Made by a program: the position numbers and the translations under genes. Under the pieces are notes generated by a model. It was given only the letters and a program-made list of their open reading frames with translations. It was not told the DNA's origin and ran no database searches. This document shows, one piece after another, positions 1 to 8,464 of a DNA stretch of 64,000 nucleotides; position 1 is the first letter of the stretch; every line of letters starts with the position of its first letter. Origin of the DNA: Gammaproteobacteria bacterium (lineage in GTDB: Bacteria > Pseudomonadota > Gammaproteobacteria > SZUA-229); the NCBI GenBank assembly GCA_029882355.1, contig JAOUKV010000008.1:1-64000 (forward strand), in the 5' to 3' direction.

Positions 1-374
1 CTCAGGTCGCTACCGCGTGTGGCACGACTACGTCCACCACGACCACGACCACCACCAAAAATATCACCAAAAACATCGCCAAAAACATCACCAAAGTCAC
101 CGTTGCCACCACCAAAACCAGCAGCGCCAGGACGGCCACCCATAGATGGATCAACTCCGGCATGACCGTATTGATCATAAGCGGCTCTTTTTTGTGCATC
201 AGAAAGAATTTCGTAGGCCTCTTTTGCGTCCTTGAATTTTCCTTCTGCTTCTGTGTCATCAGTATTACGGTCTGGATGATGTTTCATTGCAAGACGGCGA
301 TAAGCCTTCTTCAAATCAGCATCGTTAACATCACGTGCAACACCCAGTATTTCGTAATAATCGCGTTTAGACAT
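1..374 (-). CDS. dnaJ: Chaperone DnaJ, N-terminal part (runs off window)
   Basis: This is the first ~124 codons of the Hsp40 co-chaperone that stimulates DnaK ATP hydrolysis and delivers unfolded substrates. Translation from the ATG at 374 begins [12 protein letters not shown] and shows a full J domain with the HPD tripeptide in MKHHPDRN. It is followed by the Gly/Phe-rich linker with repeated GDVFGD units and an Arg/Gly stretch. The zinc-finger and C-terminal domains lie outside the left edge. It follows dnaK on the same strand after about 95 bp, the usual order. The other reading frames here are low-complexity shadows of the Gly/Phe region. Confidence 0.97.
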   Translation of the reverse strand, partial: MSKRDYYEILGVARDVNDADLKKAYRRLAMKHHPDRNTDDTEAEGKFKDAKEAYEILSDAQKRAAYDQYGHAGVDPSMGGRPGAAGFGGGNGDFGDVFGDVFGDIFGGGRGRGGRSRATRGSDL

Positions 375-407
375 AGTTAATCTTCACCACATTAATTCTT
401 AATAAAC

Positions 408-444
408 ACAAAACCAGGACAGTCACCTGCCCTGGTTTTGTTTC
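408..444 (-). terminator. Hairpin between dnaK and dnaJ
   Basis: An inverted repeat (AAACCAGG with CCTGGTTT, extended by CAG/CTG across one mismatch) is followed on the minus strand by a T-rich stretch. It lies between the dnaK stop and the dnaJ start. It could be an attenuator that lowers dnaJ expression relative to dnaK, or a processing site. The structure is read directly; its function is inferred. Confidence 0.55.
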
Positions 445-469
445 TTTAACTTATACAAAAAGTCGCTAC

Positions 470-2395
470 TTACTTTTTGTCGTCCTTGTCATCAACTTCT
501 TCGAATTCAGCATCCACAACATCTTCAGCTGGCTCAGCGGAAGCATCAGCAGTACCTGCGTCACCACCAGCATCTGCTTGTGCAGCGTATGCTTTTTCTG
601 CAATCTTACTGGCGATTTCAGTCAATGCTGTTGATTTAGCTTCGATGGCATCTTTGTCATCAGTTTCAAGTGCAGCTTTAAGATCAGCAATGGCAGATTC
701 TGCCTGTGACTTCTCGTCAGCTTCTACTTTGTCACCCAAATCTTTGATTGATTTTTCAGTCGCGTGAATCATATTTTCAGCGGAGTTCTTAGCATCAATC
801 AAAGCACGTGCTTTCTTATCTTCTTCAGCATGAGCTTCAGCATCTTTGATCATTTGATCAACTTCTTCATCAGACAAACCACTGGAAGCTTTAATAACGA
901 TAGATTGTTCTTTACCGGTTGCTTTGTCTTTAGCCGACACATTCAAAATACCGTTGGCATCAATATCAAAGCTGACTTCAATTTGTGGTACGCCTCGTGC
1001 GGCAGGCGGAATGTCACTCAGATCAAAACGACCCAGTGATTTGTTACCCGTTGCCATTTCACGCTCACCTTGAAGTACGTGTACGGTTACCGCGTTCTGG
1101 TTGTCATCAGCAGTTGAGAATACCTGCGAAGCCTTGGTAGGAATCGTGGTGTTTTTATCAACCAGTTTGGTCATAACGCCGCCCATGGTTTCAATACCCA
1201 GTGACAAAGGTGTTACGTCGAGCAACAAAATGTCGTTAACTTCACCACCAAGAACACCACCTTGCAGTGCTGCGCCCATGGCCACAGCTTCATCAGGATT
1301 CACATCCTTACGAGGTTCTTTACCGAAGAACTTTTGTACTTCTTCCTGAACCTTGGGCATACGCGTTTGACCACCAACCATGATGATGTCGTCTATATCG
1401 CTTGCAGATAAACCCGCATCTTTCAATGCTTGTTTACAGGGGGCAATAGTACTTGTGATCAAATCATCAACCAGACTTTCAAGCTTGGAGCGTGACAGCT
1501 TGATGTTCATATGTTTAGGACCTGAAGCATCTGCAGTGATGTAAGGTAAATTCACATCGGTCTGCTGTGTTGTAGATAATTCAATCTTGGCTTTTTCAGC
1601 CGCTTCCTTAAGACGCTGCAACGCCAAGGGATCGTTGTGTAAATTAATGCCTGAATCTTTTTCAAATTCGTCTGAAAGATAATCGATCAAACGCATATCG
1701 AAATCTTCACCACCGAGGAATGTATCACCGTTAGTCGCCAATACTTCAAACTGGTATTCACCGTCGATTTCTGCAATTTCGATTACTGATACGTCAAAAG
1801 TACCACCACCTAAATCATAAACGATGATTTTAGAATCGCCGGCTTTTTTGTCCATACCATAAGCAAGGGCAGCTGCAGTTGGCTCATTGATAATACGTTT
1901 AACTTCGAGACCAGCAATACGACCTGCATCTTTTGTCGCCTGACGTTGTGAATCATTGAAATAAGCAGGTACGGTAATAACCGCTTCTGTGACTTCATGA
2001 CCTAAATAGTCTTCTGCAGTTTTTTTCATCTTCTGCAACACACGTGCAGAAATTTCAGGCGGTGCCATTTTGTTATTGTGCGCCTCAACCCATGCATCAC
2101 CGTTGTCAGCCTTAATGATTTTGTAAGGTACAAGCTTGATGTCACGTTGAACAACTTCTTCATCAAAACGACGACCAATCAAACGTTTTACCGCAAACAT
2201 AGTATCAGCCGGATTAGTCACGGCTTGACGCTTAGCAGATTGACCAACAATCACTTCATCATCTGCTGTGAAAGCAACGATTGAGGGTGTAGTGCGATCA
2301 CCTTCACTATTTTCGATAACTTTAGCGACGCCGCCATCCATTACTGCTACGCAGGAGTTGGTAGTGCCGAGGTCGATTCCTATAATTTTTGACAT
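470..2395 (-). CDS. dnaK: Molecular chaperone DnaK (Hsp70)
   Basis: This cytoplasmic ATP-dependent Hsp70 chaperone works with DnaJ and GrpE. The 641-aa length is standard. The N-terminus [15 protein letters not shown] is the Hsp70 phosphate-loop signature, and [12 protein letters not shown] and [13 protein letters not shown] are the other two family signatures. The substrate-binding domain and helical lid follow, ending in an acidic EEV-containing tail ([11 protein letters not shown]). The ATG is preceded by GGAG at suitable spacing. A sigma-32 promoter lies just upstream, so heat induction is likely, independently of read-through from grpE. Confidence 0.99.
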   Translation of the reverse strand: MSKIIGIDLGTTNSCVAVMDGGVAKVIENSEGDRTTPSIVAFTADDEVIVGQSAKRQAVTNPADTMFAVKRLIGRRFDEEVVQRDIKLVPYKIIKADNGDAWVEAHNNKMAPPEISARVLQKMKKTAEDYLGHEVTEAVITVPAYFNDSQRQATKDAGRIAGLEVKRIINEPTAAALAYGMDKKAGDSKIIVYDLGGGTFDVSVIEIAEIDGEYQFEVLATNGDTFLGGEDFDMRLIDYLSDEFEKDSGINLHNDPLALQRLKEAAEKAKIELSTTQQTDVNLPYITADASGPKHMNIKLSRSKLESLVDDLITSTIAPCKQALKDAGLSASDIDDIIMVGGQTRMPKVQEEVQKFFGKEPRKDVNPDEAVAMGAALQGGVLGGEVNDILLLDVTPLSLGIETMGGVMTKLVDKNTTIPTKASQVFSTADDNQNAVTVHVLQGEREMATGNKSLGRFDLSDIPPAARGVPQIEVSFDIDANGILNVSAKDKATGKEQSIVIKASSGLSDEEVDQMIKDAEAHAEEDKKARALIDAKNSAENMIHATEKSIKDLGDKVEADEKSQAESAIADLKAALETDDKDAIEAKSTALTEIASKIAEKAYAAQADAGGDAGTADASAEPAEDVVDAEFEEVDDKDDKK

Positions 2396-2447
2396 GGGTT
2401 AAATCTCCAAATAATTAATACTATAAATATGTTTATGTTTGGCTCAA

Positions 2448-2474
2448 ATATGGGGTTATCTACGCCCTTTTCAA
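2448..2474 (-). promoter_or_regulatory. Sigma-32 heat-shock promoter of dnaK
   Basis: On the minus strand there is TTGAAA (2474-2469), a 13-bp spacer, and CCCCATAT (2455-2448). This closely matches the RpoH consensus CTTGAAA-N(11-16)-CCCCATNT. It sits about 55-80 bp upstream of the dnaK ATG. Confidence 0.88.
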
Positions 2475-2501
2475 TACCTGAGTTAAATAAGGTTTAAACT
2501 T

Positions 2502-3065
2502 TTATTCTGCCGCTTTTGAAACCATCACCATCGCCGGTCTAACCAGGCGTTCATTCAATATATAACCTTTTTGCATAACAGCAATCACGGTATTGGGTTC
2601 AACATCATCTGTCGGCTGTGCCGCCATCGCCTGATGTAGTTCCGGATCAAATTTCTCATTCATCGGGTCAATCATTTTGATATTGAATTTTTCAAACATC
2701 TGGCTAACCATATTGATCGTCAGCGTCATGCCTTCACGCAAACTCTCAGCGCTGGCTTCTTCTGCAGCTAAACCTAATTCCATACTGTCCATCACTGGAA
2801 TAAGTTCGCTGACAAATTTTTCGATGCCGTACTTATGGGCATTTTCAAGATCAATCTGAGTGCGACGGCGTAGGTTTTCCATTTCAGCCTTGGTACGCAA
2901 CAATAAATCCCAATTTTCTTCCGCTTTTGATTTAGCCTGATTAAGCTGCTCGATCAAATCATCTTCAGCCTGAACCAGTGCCTCTTCCTCGGCCTTCATC
3001 ACAGCTTCTTGATCTAATTCTTCGACTACAGGATCTTGTTCCTGGTTTGCCTCATTCGATGACAT
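2502..3065 (-). CDS. grpE: Nucleotide exchange factor GrpE
   Basis: GrpE releases ADP from DnaK. The ~187-aa protein has an acidic, glutamate-rich N-terminal coiled coil (QDPVVEELDQEAVMKAEEEA), the central helix with RTKAEMENLRRR, and the family C-terminal core ending near LVRPAMVMVSK. I prefer the ATG at 3065 (MSSNEANQ) over a GTG two codons upstream, because GGAGTG is correctly spaced for the ATG and overlaps the GTG. It lies between hrcA and dnaK in the standard hrcA-grpE-dnaK-dnaJ order and has its own heat-shock promoter. Confidence 0.97.
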   Translation of the reverse strand: MSSNEANQEQDPVVEELDQEAVMKAEEEALVQAEDDLIEQLNQAKSKAEENWDLLLRTKAEMENLRRRTQIDLENAHKYGIEKFVSELIPVMDSMELGLAAEEASAESLREGMTLTINMVSQMFEKFNIKMIDPMNEKFDPELHQAMAAQPTDDVEPNTVIAVMQKGYILNERLVRPAMVMVSKAAE

Positions 3066-3124
3066 GTTCACTCCAAATTTAAATAAATCAATAAGTTATA
3101 TAATATTTCTTAGTCTGAATCGCA

Positions 3125-3153
3125 ATATGGGGATACGGTTAAGACAATTCAAG
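3125..3153 (-). promoter_or_regulatory. Sigma-32 heat-shock promoter of grpE
   Basis: On the minus strand there is CTTGAAT (3153-3147), a spacer of about 14 bp, and CCCCATAT (3132-3125). Its -10 box is identical to that of the dnaK promoter. It lies in the hrcA-grpE intergenic region about 60 bp before the grpE start. Confidence 0.85.
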
Positions 3154-3170
3154 CCCTTACCCTAAATATT

Positions 3171-4214
3171 TTAGGATTTAAGCGCTTCACCCAATAATCG
3201 CGCTGTGACATCGACAACGGGAATCACCTGATCGTAATTAATACGAGTTGGACCAATTACACCAAGCGCACCAATTACCTCGCCATTAACTGAATACGGT
3301 GCCGTCACCACGCTGCAATTTCCCAGACCTTCAATACCCACTTCGTGGCCAATATAAATCTTCACGCCATCAGCCTGAATGCAGCGATCCAGCAGCCCCA
3401 GCATTTCACGTTTATGGTCGAACGTATCCAGCATGTGCTGCATATTTTCCCTGTTATTATCATTACCATATCTGATCAGATTGGATTTACCCTGCACCAG
3501 GTATGGCTGCTGTGGTTGTTCAAAACCCGGCAAAGCTTTATCTGCGACATCGATAACCGTGCGCATAATCTCATCCATATCTTTGCGGGTGCTATGCAAA
3601 TCAGATAACAATTCTTTACGAGCTGCGAAGATATCCTGTCCTGAAAAATGTTGATTCAGATAATTAGCTGCAGCCTGCAACTGTTCAGTCGAGTAGTTCT
3701 GATCCAGATGCACTACCCGGTTTTGCACTTCTTTTTCGTTGGTGACCAGTATCGCCAGAACCTTATTTTCAGGTAGCGATAAAAATTCTATGTGACGTAA
3801 TTTTGACTGGCTGTTTTTCGGAACGGTAATAACACCGGCCATATGTGTCAGCTCAGATAACATCTGATTGGCCTGATTTATCAGTGTATCTTTATTCTGA
3901 TCAGGATTGAGCTGGCTTTTAAGCTTGCTGAGCATCTGCTTCTGCAACGGCTGCACTTCGAGCATGGTATCAACAAACATGCGCAGCCCCTGTTCAGTGG
4001 GGATTTTCCCCGATGAAGTATGTGGTGCTACCACCAGGCCTTTTTTCTCAAGTCCAGACATCACGTTACGAATCGTCGCCGAGCTAATATCCAGACCCGC
4101 CATATCCGCCAATTGCTTGGAACCCACTGGCAGACCATCACTGATATAGCTATCGACCAGCTTCTTCAGCAATGTTGCTGCGCGGTCATTCAATATCTGG
4201 GGAGTTGTAGCCAT
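3171..4214 (-). CDS. hrcA: Heat-inducible transcription repressor HrcA
   Basis: HrcA represses class I heat-shock genes by binding the CIRCE inverted repeat, with activity modulated by GroEL. The 347-aa length fits the family. The N-terminus carries a winged helix (DRAATLLKKLVDSYISDG, then LDISSATIRNVMSGLEKKG), followed by a GAF-like core and the conserved C-terminal segment with ALGVIGPTRINYDQV. A CIRCE element 33 bp upstream of its ATG implies autoregulation. It is first in the run hrcA-grpE-dnaK-dnaJ on the minus strand. Confidence 0.97.
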   Translation of the reverse strand: MATTPQILNDRAATLLKKLVDSYISDGLPVGSKQLADMAGLDISSATIRNVMSGLEKKGLVVAPHTSSGKIPTEQGLRMFVDTMLEVQPLQKQMLSKLKSQLNPDQNKDTLINQANQMLSELTHMAGVITVPKNSQSKLRHIEFLSLPENKVLAILVTNEKEVQNRVVHLDQNYSTEQLQAAANYLNQHFSGQDIFAARKELLSDLHSTRKDMDEIMRTVIDVADKALPGFEQPQQPYLVQGKSNLIRYGNDNNRENMQHMLDTFDHKREMLGLLDRCIQADGVKIYIGHEVGIEGLGNCSVVTAPYSVNGEVIGALGVIGPTRINYDQVIPVVDVTARLLGEALKS

Positions 4215-4246
4215 TCAGCACTCAATAATACAATACGGGATAAAAA

Positions 4247-4273
4247 TTGGCACTCGCCAGTGATGAGTGCCAG
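4247..4273 (-). promoter_or_regulatory. CIRCE operator for HrcA
   Basis: TTGGCACTC, nine bases, GAGTGCCAG is an inverted repeat. It matches the CIRCE consensus TTAGCACTC-N9-GAGTGCTAA with one change per arm, and the two changes keep the pairing. It lies just downstream of the sigma-70 -10 box, placing it over the predicted transcription start of hrcA. A further unpaired CAGCACTC half-site sits at 4216-4223. Confidence 0.92.
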
Positions 4274-4279
4274 ACATGG

Positions 4280-4308
4280 ATTATCGATGGAAACCACTAT
4301 TGGGTCAA
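4280..4308 (-). promoter_or_regulatory. Sigma-70 promoter of hrcA
   Basis: On the minus strand TTGACC (4308-4303), a 17-bp spacer and GATAAT (4285-4280) form a good housekeeping promoter, five of six consensus bases in each box. The CIRCE operator immediately downstream would block it when HrcA is bound. Confidence 0.75.
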
Positions 4309-4383
4309 GGATTAAGCAGTCCGGAGTGTCTTACTAAGCTGATAGTGAATAAATTCTAGCCAGGCAGGATAATATTGTAACGA

Positions 4384-4414
4384 TAAAAAAGGCGGCCATC
4401 TGGCCGCCTTTTTT
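4384..4414 (-). terminator. Rho-independent terminator after the 708-aa exported protein gene
   Basis: A perfect 8-bp GC stem, GGCGGCCA and TGGCCGCC with a 2-base loop, is flanked by A6 and T6. It can therefore work in both directions. It lies 16 bp beyond the stop of the minus-strand gene and insulates it from hrcA. Confidence 0.9.
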
Positions 4415-4430
4415 GAGTAAAGTAACCGCT

Positions 4431-6557
4431 TTACCTTAGTTTTACACCTAAACCTAAAGAACGACTCGTTTGAGTCACATCCAGTCCCTGTGGGTCGAAG
4501 TAGGTCAGAGCCTTACCATCAGCAGATGGGAAGATAGCCACCTGATGTTGAGTCGGTGTTAACGGATCGTATGCAACGATGGCATCTACAATCTTGCCGC
4601 CATCAGCGACACAATTCAGACTATTGATATCCATACGTGCAAAAGTCCCTGGTACTCCACTTACACCGATACAGGCGTTGAGAATTTCCCAGCCTATAAC
4701 CTGACTACCACCACTGATGCGATTGAGATTATCAACATCGGTAATGTTGACTGTACCCGTTCCATCAGCATTCAGCGTTACTTCACCTACAGACCCACCA
4801 AAGCTGGAGTTACCCGCATCAAGTGAATCCCAGACACCACTAATAAAGTAGGTACCTGCCAGGCCAGCCATGGTCTGAGACCCTGTAGGGGCTAACTGTA
4901 CCAGAATGTTGAAGCTGGAATTTTTACGCACCCAGAAGTCATACATTGGATCAACACTACCACCAGCTACGTACGCATCATCAGAAAAACGCGCATCAAA
5001 CTCAGCAGCACCAGTCATAATAGCAACCTGACCGGAGGGAGAAACCGCCATCCAGTTTTCAAGTCCTGGACCAACCATACCAGCACCATCGATAAAGCCA
5101 CTCAGGATTGAGCTAAAGTCCTGGGCAGTCTCACCTTCATCAGACAGAGAGTTGGTGCTAGTGAATGTAGTTAGATCAGGGTTCTGTAATTCCTGACGGG
5201 CACCAATGGTGGCCATAGAAGCACTAGTGTGAACGGTAGCATCGATCCAGCCGACCGAACCATGGTAGCTGGAATGGAGAGCCTCGTCGCCATCAATGAC
5301 TGTACCATTAGAACCTTTATTATTGAATGGATCATCATTACGACCCAGTTCCACCATATAGCTATTCCAGGAATAGATGTTGTTTGGTAGGGCTGTAATG
5401 CCAGTAGCAACTTTCACACCCATGCTGAGGCCAATTCCATCAGAAGTTTCACCGACCACCAGAGTTTGATAATCATCACTGAAGGCGCCTTGTATACTAC
5501 TGCTGCCATCAATAAACAGGGTCAGACGATTATTGGAATCCAGATGATAAGTACCAGCTACAGTTGGGGTAACATCCGCAATTGGTGCCGCTATGAAACT
5601 CTCATTACCCGCACTAAATACTGGTGCAAATCGTTGCCAGCCAGGGTCGCGTATAAGCGAAACACTGCCTTCACCGACAGTATTGGGAGCACCAAGACTT
5701 ACTTTCATACCCCAACGCACCTCACGTGTAGTTCTGGCACGAATCTGTGCCTGGTATTTGGCAGCATCAGCGGAGCTAAGCAGAGCCTGATAGATAGAAG
5801 TACCGTCGGAGGCAATGCCAGGCTCGATCATCTGACCTGGTGCGATGTCTGCTGGTGGCCATGATGCAGCAGGGATAAGTGAGTTGGCGGTGATGAGAGA
5901 CTCTGCACTCAACCAGGGGTTGTGTACGTTGGTGCCCACTATCCAGTAATCACCACCTGTAAAGCTAGCAGCGGCTGTAGGTTGTTCATAGCTGGTAACA
6001 TTAAAGCTTGGTGCCGCGATGGTTGCTGTAGTACCAACACAGCTTAAGGTTCCAGCAGTATTAAATTGTATTGTTACATTAGTAGTACCATCGGCTGAAA
6101 CCACCACAGGTGCACTCATAATGAGAGGATGTGCATCACTACCGTTGGCATACCAGCCGGTAGATCCAGGGATCGCTGCATCAGCGGTTGCGAAGGCTAC
6201 AGTGACTTGATCAGTTGGGGCAAGACTACTATCGATTAAGGTGGTCGTGGTCGCTGCCGCTGCGCAGGCACCTCCAGGGGAACCTGTCACACTGATTTCA
6301 TTTTTCAGGGTAAACCGAAAACGATTGTAGCTACCAGTTGCGACACTGGGATTACTACCAAAAGCACCAGTACCACCAACCAGTTCAGCTGCAACACCTG
6401 CAACATCATCTAGAATTGTACTACATGCTGCATCCGTACAAACCTCAGTTTTATAGGCAGTGACGTTAACAGCAGTAGGGTCAGCGGCCAATACTTCTCC
6501 CGACATCAGGGAACTCGTGACTGCACTGGCGGCCAATATCATGTTTATTTTTTTCAT
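4431..6557 (-). CDS. Unrecognised exported protein, 708 aa
   Basis: I do not recognise the family. A Sec signal peptide is clear (MKKINMILAASAVTSSLMSG, cleavage near VLAA-DP). The mature part is low in Lys, rich in Ala, Gly, Ser and Thr, and mostly predicted beta, with a few scattered cysteines such as CTDAAC near the N-terminus. Around residues 560-600 there is a motif AGTYFISGVWDSLDAGN, and residues 335-350 contain the similar start AGTYHLDSNNRL, so it may hold two copies of a beta-barrel or sandwich module. The start is supported by GGAAGGA upstream. A 46-aa lipoprotein gene lies 51 bp upstream and is probably co-transcribed. A surface or periplasmic role is inferred only from export. Confidence 0.8.
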   Translation of the reverse strand: MKKINMILAASAVTSSLMSGEVLAADPTAVNVTAYKTEVCTDAACSTILDDVAGVAAELVGGTGAFGSNPSVATGSYNRFRFTLKNEISVTGSPGGACAAAATTTTLIDSSLAPTDQVTVAFATADAAIPGSTGWYANGSDAHPLIMSAPVVVSADGTTNVTIQFNTAGTLSCVGTTATIAAPSFNVTSYEQPTAAASFTGGDYWIVGTNVHNPWLSAESLITANSLIPAASWPPADIAPGQMIEPGIASDGTSIYQALLSSADAAKYQAQIRARTTREVRWGMKVSLGAPNTVGEGSVSLIRDPGWQRFAPVFSAGNESFIAAPIADVTPTVAGTYHLDSNNRLTLFIDGSSSIQGAFSDDYQTLVVGETSDGIGLSMGVKVATGITALPNNIYSWNSYMVELGRNDDPFNNKGSNGTVIDGDEALHSSYHGSVGWIDATVHTSASMATIGARQELQNPDLTTFTSTNSLSDEGETAQDFSSILSGFIDGAGMVGPGLENWMAVSPSGQVAIMTGAAEFDARFSDDAYVAGGSVDPMYDFWVRKNSSFNILVQLAPTGSQTMAGLAGTYFISGVWDSLDAGNSSFGGSVGEVTLNADGTGTVNITDVDNLNRISGGSQVIGWEILNACIGVSGVPGTFARMDINSLNCVADGGKIVDAIVAYDPLTPTQHQVAIFPSADGKALTYFDPQGLDVTQTSRSLGLGVKLR

Positions 6558-6608
6558 CGTTATATTCCTTCCATATTGGTTATATCTTTCTAAACATTTA
6601 GCACGTTG

Positions 6609-6749
6609 TTACTGATTACTTTTAGCCTGAATATTTACTGTACCAGTAGTAGATGCGGGCGGGCTATCTGAGCTTGAACTACAGGCAGCTAACACCATGA
6701 GACCGGCAATAACCAGCAGAATTGAAACGATAGATTTTTTTAAACGCAT
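6609..6749 (-). CDS. Small lipoprotein, 46 aa
   Basis: This short gene encodes a typical small lipoprotein: MRLKKSIVSILLVIAGLMVL followed by a lipobox LAAC, then CSSSSDSPPASTTG and a polar tail ending in AKSNQ. An AAGGAG ribosome-binding site is six bases before the ATG. The mature peptide would be only 24 residues, starting at the lipidated Cys23. No family is recognised. It precedes the 708-aa exported protein gene by 51 bp on the same strand, so a shared transcript is likely. The chance of a random ORF with SD, signal sequence and lipobox all in place is low. Confidence 0.75.
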   Translation of the reverse strand: MRLKKSIVSILLVIAGLMVLAACSSSSDSPPASTTGTVNIQAKSNQ

Positions 6750-7273
6750 TGATATCTCCTTGATTATGTTAAATTTTTGTCGCTCAGGATGAAGTTGTAC
6801 TGAAACAACAAAACTAACTAGTTTGCTTGTCTGAAAATAGACTTAGTTAAGGTAGAAATTAAGGGGTACAACATCCTCAGATTCTTTTGTCTACCGTGAG
6901 ATAATATAGCGTATAAATTACTGGTTTGCATGTGAATCTCATCACACTTTATATAGATATGGCTTTAATTTATTAAGCTGCGCTAGCAATAAAGTACATA
7001 AGGCACAAAATTTTCAGGAGGTTTACAACATTCGCATTATTCGTGGACATATTTAATGGATTTACCGCATCAGGAATTGATGCATTCGACTCTGAGACCA
7101 CCCTGCTTCTAATATTAGAAAATATTGCTCACTACCAGCCATTTTTTGCTCTCAGAGATTCAAGAGTACAAGTATAATGAACTGGTAGTTCGCAACAAAT
7201 GCGTTCTGTTAATTAGTTCTTACATGCTTTATATTCAACACATAAAATAGATTAAATGGACAGGAATCTCTTA
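6750..7273 (-). promoter_or_regulatory. 524-bp non-coding region between divergent genes, with nested inverted repeats
   Basis: No convincing gene is present. Next to the small lipoprotein gene are nested inverted repeats. The outer arms are AGGAT..GTTGTAC (6788-6800) and GTACAACATCCT (6866-6877). An inner arm pair is AACTAA / TTAGTT, and an innermost hairpin is GTCT-gaaaat-AGAC. In minus-strand RNA this would form a long leader stem upstream of the lipoprotein gene. The remaining part toward 7273 is AT-rich and should hold the promoter of the FG-GAP lipoprotein; I could not pick a single good -35/-10 pair. The start strand given is that of the possible leader. Confidence 0.4.
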
Positions 7274-8395
7274 ATGATTAACCCCTACTTCCGATTTAAC
7301 AAATATAAGTACTCTATTTTCATCTTTATATTTTTACTGACTGCCTGTTCCACTAGCTTCATTGATTCTGGCCAGTCACTGGGCTCGAATGATAGTAATG
7401 CCGTAGTCTTAGGCGATGTCGATGGTGACGGTGACCTGGATATGGCGGTGGCAAATCAAAATCAGGGTAATCGTATTTACCTCAATGACGGCACAGGTGA
7501 TTTTAGTGATTCTGGTTTGTCTTTGGGTGCAAACAGTAGTCAATCTATTGCTCTGGGTGATATCGACGCTGACGGTGATCTCGATATGGTGGTAGCAAAT
7601 CAAAATCAGGGTAATCGTATTTACCTCAATGATGGCACAGGTGATTTCAGTGACTCTGGTCAATCACTGGCTACCAACGACAGTGCCTCTATTTTTCTGG
7701 GCGATGTTGATGGTGATGGTGATCTGGACATAGTGGTAGCAAATAGAAACCAGGCCAATCTGCTCTATATAAACGATAGTTCAGGTAATTTTAGTGATTC
7801 TGGTCAGGCATTCGGAAATAACGATAGTCGTTCCATTGTCCTAGGCGATGTCGATGGCGACAATGATCTAGATATGGTGGTAGCGAATCAGGGGCAGCCA
7901 AACCTGGTATACATCAATGACAGTATCGGCAATTTCAGCGATTCCGGTCAGTCACTGGGCAGCAATGATAGCAATTCAGTAATCTTGGGTGATCTTGATA
8001 ATGATGGTGATCTGGATATGGCAGTGGCCAACCAGAATCAGGGAAACCGGATATATATCAACGACGGATTTGGCACCTTTAGTGATTCTAATCAATCACT
8101 GAATACAAATGACAGTAGATCTCTTGCATTGGGTGATGTGGATAATGATGGTGATCTGGACATGGTGGTGGCAAATTACGATCAGAATAACCGTGTCTAT
8201 ATCAACAATGGCACTGGTGACTTCGACGAAGATCAGGCTTTAGGTACAAACAGTAGTCAATCTATCGCTCTTGGAGATCTCAGCGGCGATAATAAATTGA
8301 GCATCGTAGTTGCCAATTATGGTCAGGGAAACACGGTTTATCACTACGAAACCGAAACATTTGGTCTATCTGATTTATTTGGCGGTGGCCAATAA
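7274..8395 (+). CDS. FG-GAP/VCBS-repeat lipoprotein, predicted seven-bladed propeller
   Basis: This is an exported lipoprotein: a hydrophobic segment (YKYSIFIFIFLLTAC) ends in the lipobox LTAC. Seven tandem repeats of about 48 residues follow, each with a calcium-loop motif of the type GDVDGDGDLDMAVAN and then a YINDGTGDF strand. Seven units fit a closed beta-propeller of the FG-GAP/VCBS kind. The last unit has a degenerate loop (GDLSGDNKLSI). I choose the ATG at 7274 because AGGA lies eight bases upstream; the earlier ATG at 7256 has no ribosome-binding site. The ligand is unknown; cell-surface binding is inferred from fold and lipidation. It stands alone, convergent with lolD. Confidence 0.85.
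   Translation: MINPYFRFNKYKYSIFIFIFLLTACSTSFIDSGQSLGSNDSNAVVLGDVDGDGDLDMAVANQNQGNRIYLNDGTGDFSDSGLSLGANSSQSIALGDIDADGDLDMVVANQNQGNRIYLNDGTGDFSDSGQSLATNDSASIFLGDVDGDGDLDIVVANRNQANLLYINDSSGNFSDSGQAFGNNDSRSIVLGDVDGDNDLDMVVANQGQPNLVYINDSIGNFSDSGQSLGSNDSNSVILGDLDNDGDLDMAVANQNQGNRIYINDGFGTFSDSNQSLNTNDSRSLALGDVDNDGDLDMVVANYDQNNRVYINNGTGDFDEDQALGTNSSQSIALGDLSGDNKLSIVVANYGQGNTVYHYETETFGLSDLFGGGQ
7358..8355 (+). repeat. Seven tandem ~144-bp coding repeats
   Basis: The repeat unit of the FG-GAP lipoprotein is visible in the DNA. Units 1 and 2 share an almost identical stretch of over 50 bp around GCAAATCAAAATCAGGGTAA, and units 5 and 6 are close relatives. This points to recent internal duplication or gene conversion rather than protein-level convergence only. 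Confidence 0.8.
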
Positions 8396-8464
8396 AAAAG
8401 GTCTTAATGTGGTTAGCCAGGAATGACTAGACTCTGCAATGAGGAAAATATAGATCAGAGCTAT

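Noticed and set aside
2-259. 85-codon frame with poly-valine end
   Set aside because: Out-of-frame reading of the Gly/Phe region of dnaJ, whose correct frame begins at 374.
6977-7162. Open plus-strand stretch reading FALFVDIFNGFTASGIDAFDSE with an AGGAGG upstream
   Set aside because: It has no ATG; a start would need GTG at 7043 or a rare ATT. The peptide matches nothing I know. It may be a remnant but cannot be supported as a gene.
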